Shown: positions 22,654 through 25,563 of the stretch, piece by piece
Layout of the letters: the number at the start of each line of letters is the position of its first letter
Position numbering within the stretch: position 1 is the first letter of the stretch
Origin: a virus
Direction: 5' to 3' (one strand)
IMG/VR virus record: IMGVR_UViG_3300037353_000020
Span: 1 to 25,563 of that record
Length of the DNA stretch: 25,563 bases
Position numbers and translations under genes: made by a program
Notes under the pieces: model-generated
Database searches by the model: none
Told to the model about the DNA's origin: nothing
What the model saw: the letters and a program-made list of their open reading frames with translations, nothing else

Positions 22654-23135
22654 GCGATCAGTTCCCGCTTGCCGCCCGGCGCTACTTCTACCAGTCGCCA
22701 CCGCGCTCGAACCAGAACACGAAGACTGTGGGCAGCGTTGTGACGCTCGCGACGAGCGCCGTCGCGATCTCCGTCAATCTCGCGCTCCTGCTTGCCCAGG
22801 TATTCAACCAGACCGACGCGAACTCGCGGCAGCCTGCCGGCGTGCTCGGCAACGACGGAAATTTTCTATCGATCTTCGCCGACACCACCGACATCGGGCT
22901 CATCTTCGGCGAGACACAGGCGCTCGTGACCGGAGCGAACGCGCCCGTCCTCGCGACCGTCGACACGGTAAACGGGTCCGGCGTCGTTACCGCGGTCGCC
23001 GGGGTCTGCTACCGGATCCCGGCCGGGAAAGAAGAGCGCTATCACCTGCAGCCCAATAAGGATCTTTGGGTCGCGATCGTGGCGACGGGCGCGGGCCTCG
23101 TGCGGCTCTTTCAGTCCAACCCGCCCGACCCGTAG
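22650..23135 (+). CDS. Small tail-associated structural protein, unknown
   Basis: The 161-aa product starts at an ATG overlapping the previous stop, with AAGGA upstream. After a basic opening (ARRYFYQSPPRSNQNTK) it has a hydrophobic helix at about 28-50 (GSVVTLATSAVAISVNLALLLAQVF interrupted by polar residues) and a beta-rich C-terminal part (YRIPAGKEERYHLQPN). It may be a virion protein lying between ejection and fibre genes. No family recognised. Confidence 0.58.
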   Translation: MSDQFPLAARRYFYQSPPRSNQNTKTVGSVVTLATSAVAISVNLALLLAQVFNQTDANSRQPAGVLGNDGNFLSIFADTTDIGLIFGETQALVTGANAPVLATVDTVNGSGVVTAVAGVCYRIPAGKEERYHLQPNKDLWVAIVATGAGLVRLFQSNPPDP

Positions 23136-23146
23136 AAGGAGGCGTC

Positions 23147-23545
23147 GTGTCCGCTCTGCTCGTTCGCGCAATCGAGGTCTGTCAGAACGAGGACTTCTCG
23201 AACGTCTATGGCTTCGCGAACGCGGACCCGTCCGGAAACCCGTCGCTCGCCACACCGGTCTCCTTCGCCGGCTCGAGCGCGCAGATGCAGATCCGGCAGG
23301 GCCCGCTGTCGACGTCGACACAGCTGCTCGCGCTGACGACGGGCGGCGGAGGCCTCACGCTCGGCGGCCCGACGACGCTCGCCGGCGTGTCATGCGGCAC
23401 GATCACGATCGCCTTGACGAACGCACAGACGGCGGCGCTCACGCCCGGCACCTGGTTCTATGACTGCATCGTCACCACAGGGGCGGGACAGAAGGCCGTG
23501 TATCTGCAAGGGGCGCTGATCGTAAACCCCTCGGTGACTCGCTGA
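23147..23545 (+). CDS. Small fibre-upstream structural protein with VTR end motif
   Basis: The 132-aa product starts at a GTG with AAGGAGG six bases upstream; a longer frame beginning inside the previous gene was rejected. It is beta-rich, with SFAGSSAQMQIR (about 44-55), a Gly/Thr-rich middle, and a C-terminus reading TWFYDCIVTTGAG then YLQGALIVNPSVTR. The W-x-YD ... G ... V-x-P-x-VTR ending is a pattern I recognise from many small phage proteins encoded just before tail fibres or in tail/baseplate clusters; their exact role is not settled. It may connect the fibre to the tail. Confidence 0.65.
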   Translation: MSALLVRAIEVCQNEDFSNVYGFANADPSGNPSLATPVSFAGSSAQMQIRQGPLSTSTQLLALTTGGGGLTLGGPTTLAGVSCGTITIALTNAQTAALTPGTWFYDCIVTTGAGQKAVYLQGALIVNPSVTR

Positions 23546-23548
23546 CCC

Positions 23549-25563
23549 ATGGCCGACGTCGTCATCGTTCAGCCCGCGCCGCCGAGCTACGTCATTGTGG
23601 CGGCGACACAGGGGCCAGGCGGAGCGGCGACCGTCGCCGTCACCGGCACGGGCTTCCTGCACGCAACGGGCGGGACGCTGGACCCTGCAGCGCGCGCGGT
23701 CAATCTCGCGAGTGCGGACGTCACCGGCACGCTCGGCGTCTCGAACGGTGGCACGGGACTTACCGCGACGGGAGCGGTGGGGACATTCCTCAAGACCGTC
23801 TCGACGGGCGTGCTCGGATTCGCTCTGCTCGCGGCGGCGGACCTGCCGACGATCACGCTCACGGGCGACGTCGTGGGCGCGAACGCGGGCGGATCCATCG
23901 CGACTCAGGTACAGGGGATTCGCGGCGTGTCGGTGCCGACACCCCCCGGCGCGGGCACCACGGTGCTCACCGACGTCTCGGGCGTGCTCTCGTGGACAGC
24001 GCCGACGCTTGCGAGCGTCACGGGGACGGGCCTCTGGTATTCGGCTGGCGGAGCACTCAACGCGGCGGCGGTGACCCTCGCGGGCGACGTCACTCAAGGC
24101 GCGCTGTCAGGCAGCAACGTCCCGCTCACCGTGACAGGACTGCAGGCTAAGGCACTGCCCTCGCTCACGGCTGGCGTACTACAATACAGCGGATCCGCAT
24201 GGTCGCTCGCGGCGGTTGCCGCGGCATCGATCGCGCCCGGCACGTCGGGGCAGATCCTACAGAGCAATGCGACGCCTGCGACAGTATGGGTCACGGTTAC
24301 CGGCGACACGACGATCGGCGCGACGGGCGTTACAACCACGGCGAAAATCAACGGCACCTCGGTGCCGGCCGGCGGCGCACTGACGACGGGCAACCAGCTC
24401 ATCGTGAGCGGCGCGAGCTCTGCGACGTGGCAATCGCTGAACCTTGCGGGCGGAGCGAACTTCGTCACCGGCAATCTCCCGATCGGGAACATCGCGCCGG
24501 GCACGAGCGCGCAAGTGCTGATGTCCAATGGGACGCCGGCGACGACGTGGACGACACTCTCTGGAGACACGACGGTCGGAGCCACCGGGATCACGACCAC
24601 CGGCAAGATCAACGGCGCCAGCGTCCCCGCTGCGGGTGCATTGACCACCGGCAACGTGCTTCAGGTCACAGGCGTCTCAGCGCTCTCCTATGCGGCCGTG
24701 AATCTCGCGGGCGGCGCGAACTTCGTGACGGGGACGCTCCCGGTCGGAAATCTTCCCTCGCTCTCTGGAGATGTGACGGGCGCGATCAACGCGAATACCG
24801 TCGGTAAAATCCAGGGCAACACCGTGACGTCCGGGGCTCTCACCAAAGGCCAATTCTTCGTCGCGACGACGGCATCAAACTGGGCCGCGACGACACTGAG
24901 CGGTGACATCTCAGAGTCCGCGACGACGGCTGGCCTACTCACCGTCACACAATGGCAGGCCGGCGTAGGTGTCTTCGACACGGCCGGCACGGTCACATGG
25001 GCATCCACGGCGACGCCGCAGTTGCGGCAAACGAGTACGGCCTCTGCGGCCGGCGCGGCCATGTCGGCCTTCCCTCAGCAGTCGTCGAACACGAATGCCA
25101 CCGGGGGCAGCTTCAACATCCAGCTTCAGACTCCGACGGGCACGGGGACGGAGGCCTCGCTTGGGATCTTCCGAGGCGGTACCGCTCGGATTCTCATGGG
25201 GGCCTATCCCGGCGGCAGCTACAATGCGATTTGGTTCGGCGCGAATGCTGTGTCGCCGAGCGCAACAAACTATGCGTTTCTGGGAGACCAAGCCGGATCG
25301 CTGACGATCCTCAACGGTAATACTGCTGTCGATGTGGCGATCGGCGGCACCATAATCACGACCAGTTCATCGTCCGGATGGCAATTCGGTCAGACCACAA
25401 GCTTTGGCGGCGGCGTCGGAGTCATCGGAATCACGGCGGCAACGACGGTGCCCTCCTCGAACCCGGCCTCCGGCTGCTCGATTCTCTATGCGGCCGGGAC
25501 GACGTTTGGCAATGGATTCAACAGTCTCTCGTGTCGCGGGTCCGCCGGCGCCGTGACCAATAT
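23549..25563 (+). CDS. Tail fibre/receptor-binding protein, 3' end beyond window
   Basis: The frame opens at ATG 23549 and stays open to the right edge (671 codons visible), so the C-terminal tip is missing. It is Gly/Thr/Ala/Ser-rich and contains repeats of the tail-fibre kind: LSGDVTG, KIQG or KING followed by a VP or VT strand, NLAGGANFVTG, LPxGN. Two exact-length 87-residue units occupy residues 228-314 and 315-401. The part after about residue 460 changes composition (more aromatic residues, FGANAVSP, YAFLGDQAG) and may begin the receptor-binding region. These features indicate a long trimeric beta-helical fibre. Its receptor is unknown. The start has no strong ribosome site and is 3 bp after the previous stop. 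Confidence 0.82.
   Translation, partial: MADVVIVQPAPPSYVIVAATQGPGGAATVAVTGTGFLHATGGTLDPAARAVNLASADVTGTLGVSNGGTGLTATGAVGTFLKTVSTGVLGFALLAAADLPTITLTGDVVGANAGGSIATQVQGIRGVSVPTPPGAGTTVLTDVSGVLSWTAPTLASVTGTGLWYSAGGALNAAAVTLAGDVTQGALSGSNVPLTVTGLQAKALPSLTAGVLQYSGSAWSLAAVAAASIAPGTSGQILQSNATPATVWVTVTGDTTIGATGVTTTAKINGTSVPAGGALTTGNQLIVSGASSATWQSLNLAGGANFVTGNLPIGNIAPGTSAQVLMSNGTPATTWTTLSGDTTVGATGITTTGKINGASVPAAGALTTGNVLQVTGVSALSYAAVNLAGGANFVTGTLPVGNLPSLSGDVTGAINANTVGKIQGNTVTSGALTKGQFFVATTASNWAATTLSGDISESATTAGLLTVTQWQAGVGVFDTAGTVTWASTATPQLRQTSTASAAGAAMSAFPQQSSNTNATGGSFNIQLQTPTGTGTEASLGIFRGGTARILMGAYPGGSYNAIWFGANAVSPSATNYAFLGDQAGSLTILNGNTAVDVAIGGTIITTSSSSGWQFGQTTSFGGGVGVIGITAATTVPSSNPASGCSILYAAGTTFGNGFNSLSCRGSAGAVTN
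24230..24751 (+). repeat. Two phased 261-bp tandem repeats in the fibre gene
   Basis: Unit 1 (24230-24490) and unit 2 (24491-24751) have identical length, both encoding 87 residues from IAPGTS to LPxGN with most positions conserved (for example GDTT, KING, ALTTGN, NLAGGANFVTG). A third, partial and diverged copy (SGDVTG ... KIQG ...) continues after 24757. The exact phasing shows duplication of a folding unit. Confidence 0.85.

Noticed and set aside
1-25563. tRNA genes and integrase/attachment sites
   Set aside because: No cloverleaf-like sequence, recombinase gene or attachment-type direct repeat could be recognised by eye.

Overview
The window is a 25.6 kb piece of a high-GC, tailed, double-stranded DNA phage (or prophage) with the gene order of a short-tailed phage (podovirus). 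No gene belongs clearly to a host chromosome. Host identity is not shown directly. The strong G/C third-codon bias and a small cysteine-rich lipoprotein that recalls Myxococcota proteins hint at a deltaproteobacterial/Myxococcota host, but this is inference only.

Left part (1-2054) is transcribed leftward and looks like the regulation/replication end. It holds a truncated small helix-turn-helix regulator gene with a perfect 24-bp palindrome just upstream of its start, a 160-bp block with five copies of the 12-mer GGTTTCCGTCCC (two fused into another perfect 24-bp palindrome) around a 32-bp alternating purine/pyrimidine tract, a RecA-fold (RepA/DnaB-like) ATPase, and a short zinc-ribbon protein whose stop overlaps the ATPase start. 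A divergent intergenic region with inverted and direct repeats (1762-2054) separates this arm from the rightward genes.

From 2055 to the end nearly everything is rightward and tightly packed, mostly with start/stop overlaps (ATGA, GTGA, TTGA), as in one long translationally coupled operon. The order is: two small proteins, a RusA-family Holliday-junction resolvase, a small HTH protein (candidate small terminase), the large terminase, six small unrecognised or weakly recognised genes (one a shortened GNAT-like protein), portal, scaffold, major capsid protein, two small capsid-adjacent proteins, a head-tail connector-like protein, a small glycine-motif structural protein, a very large tail nozzle-like protein, three large ejection/internal-virion-type proteins (the first with a C-terminal S74-type chaperone domain), two small tail-associated proteins, and a tail fibre that runs off the right edge.

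The one break in this pattern is a complete, leftward-facing gene for a secreted cysteine-rich lipoprotein (12984-13277) with its own strong ribosome binding site, inserted between virion genes. It is the best candidate for an accessory 'moron' function such as superinfection exclusion. Lysis genes, integrase, DNA polymerase and the rest of the genome are outside the window, so lifestyle cannot be decided, although the HTH gene with its operator-like palindrome is compatible with a temperate phage.
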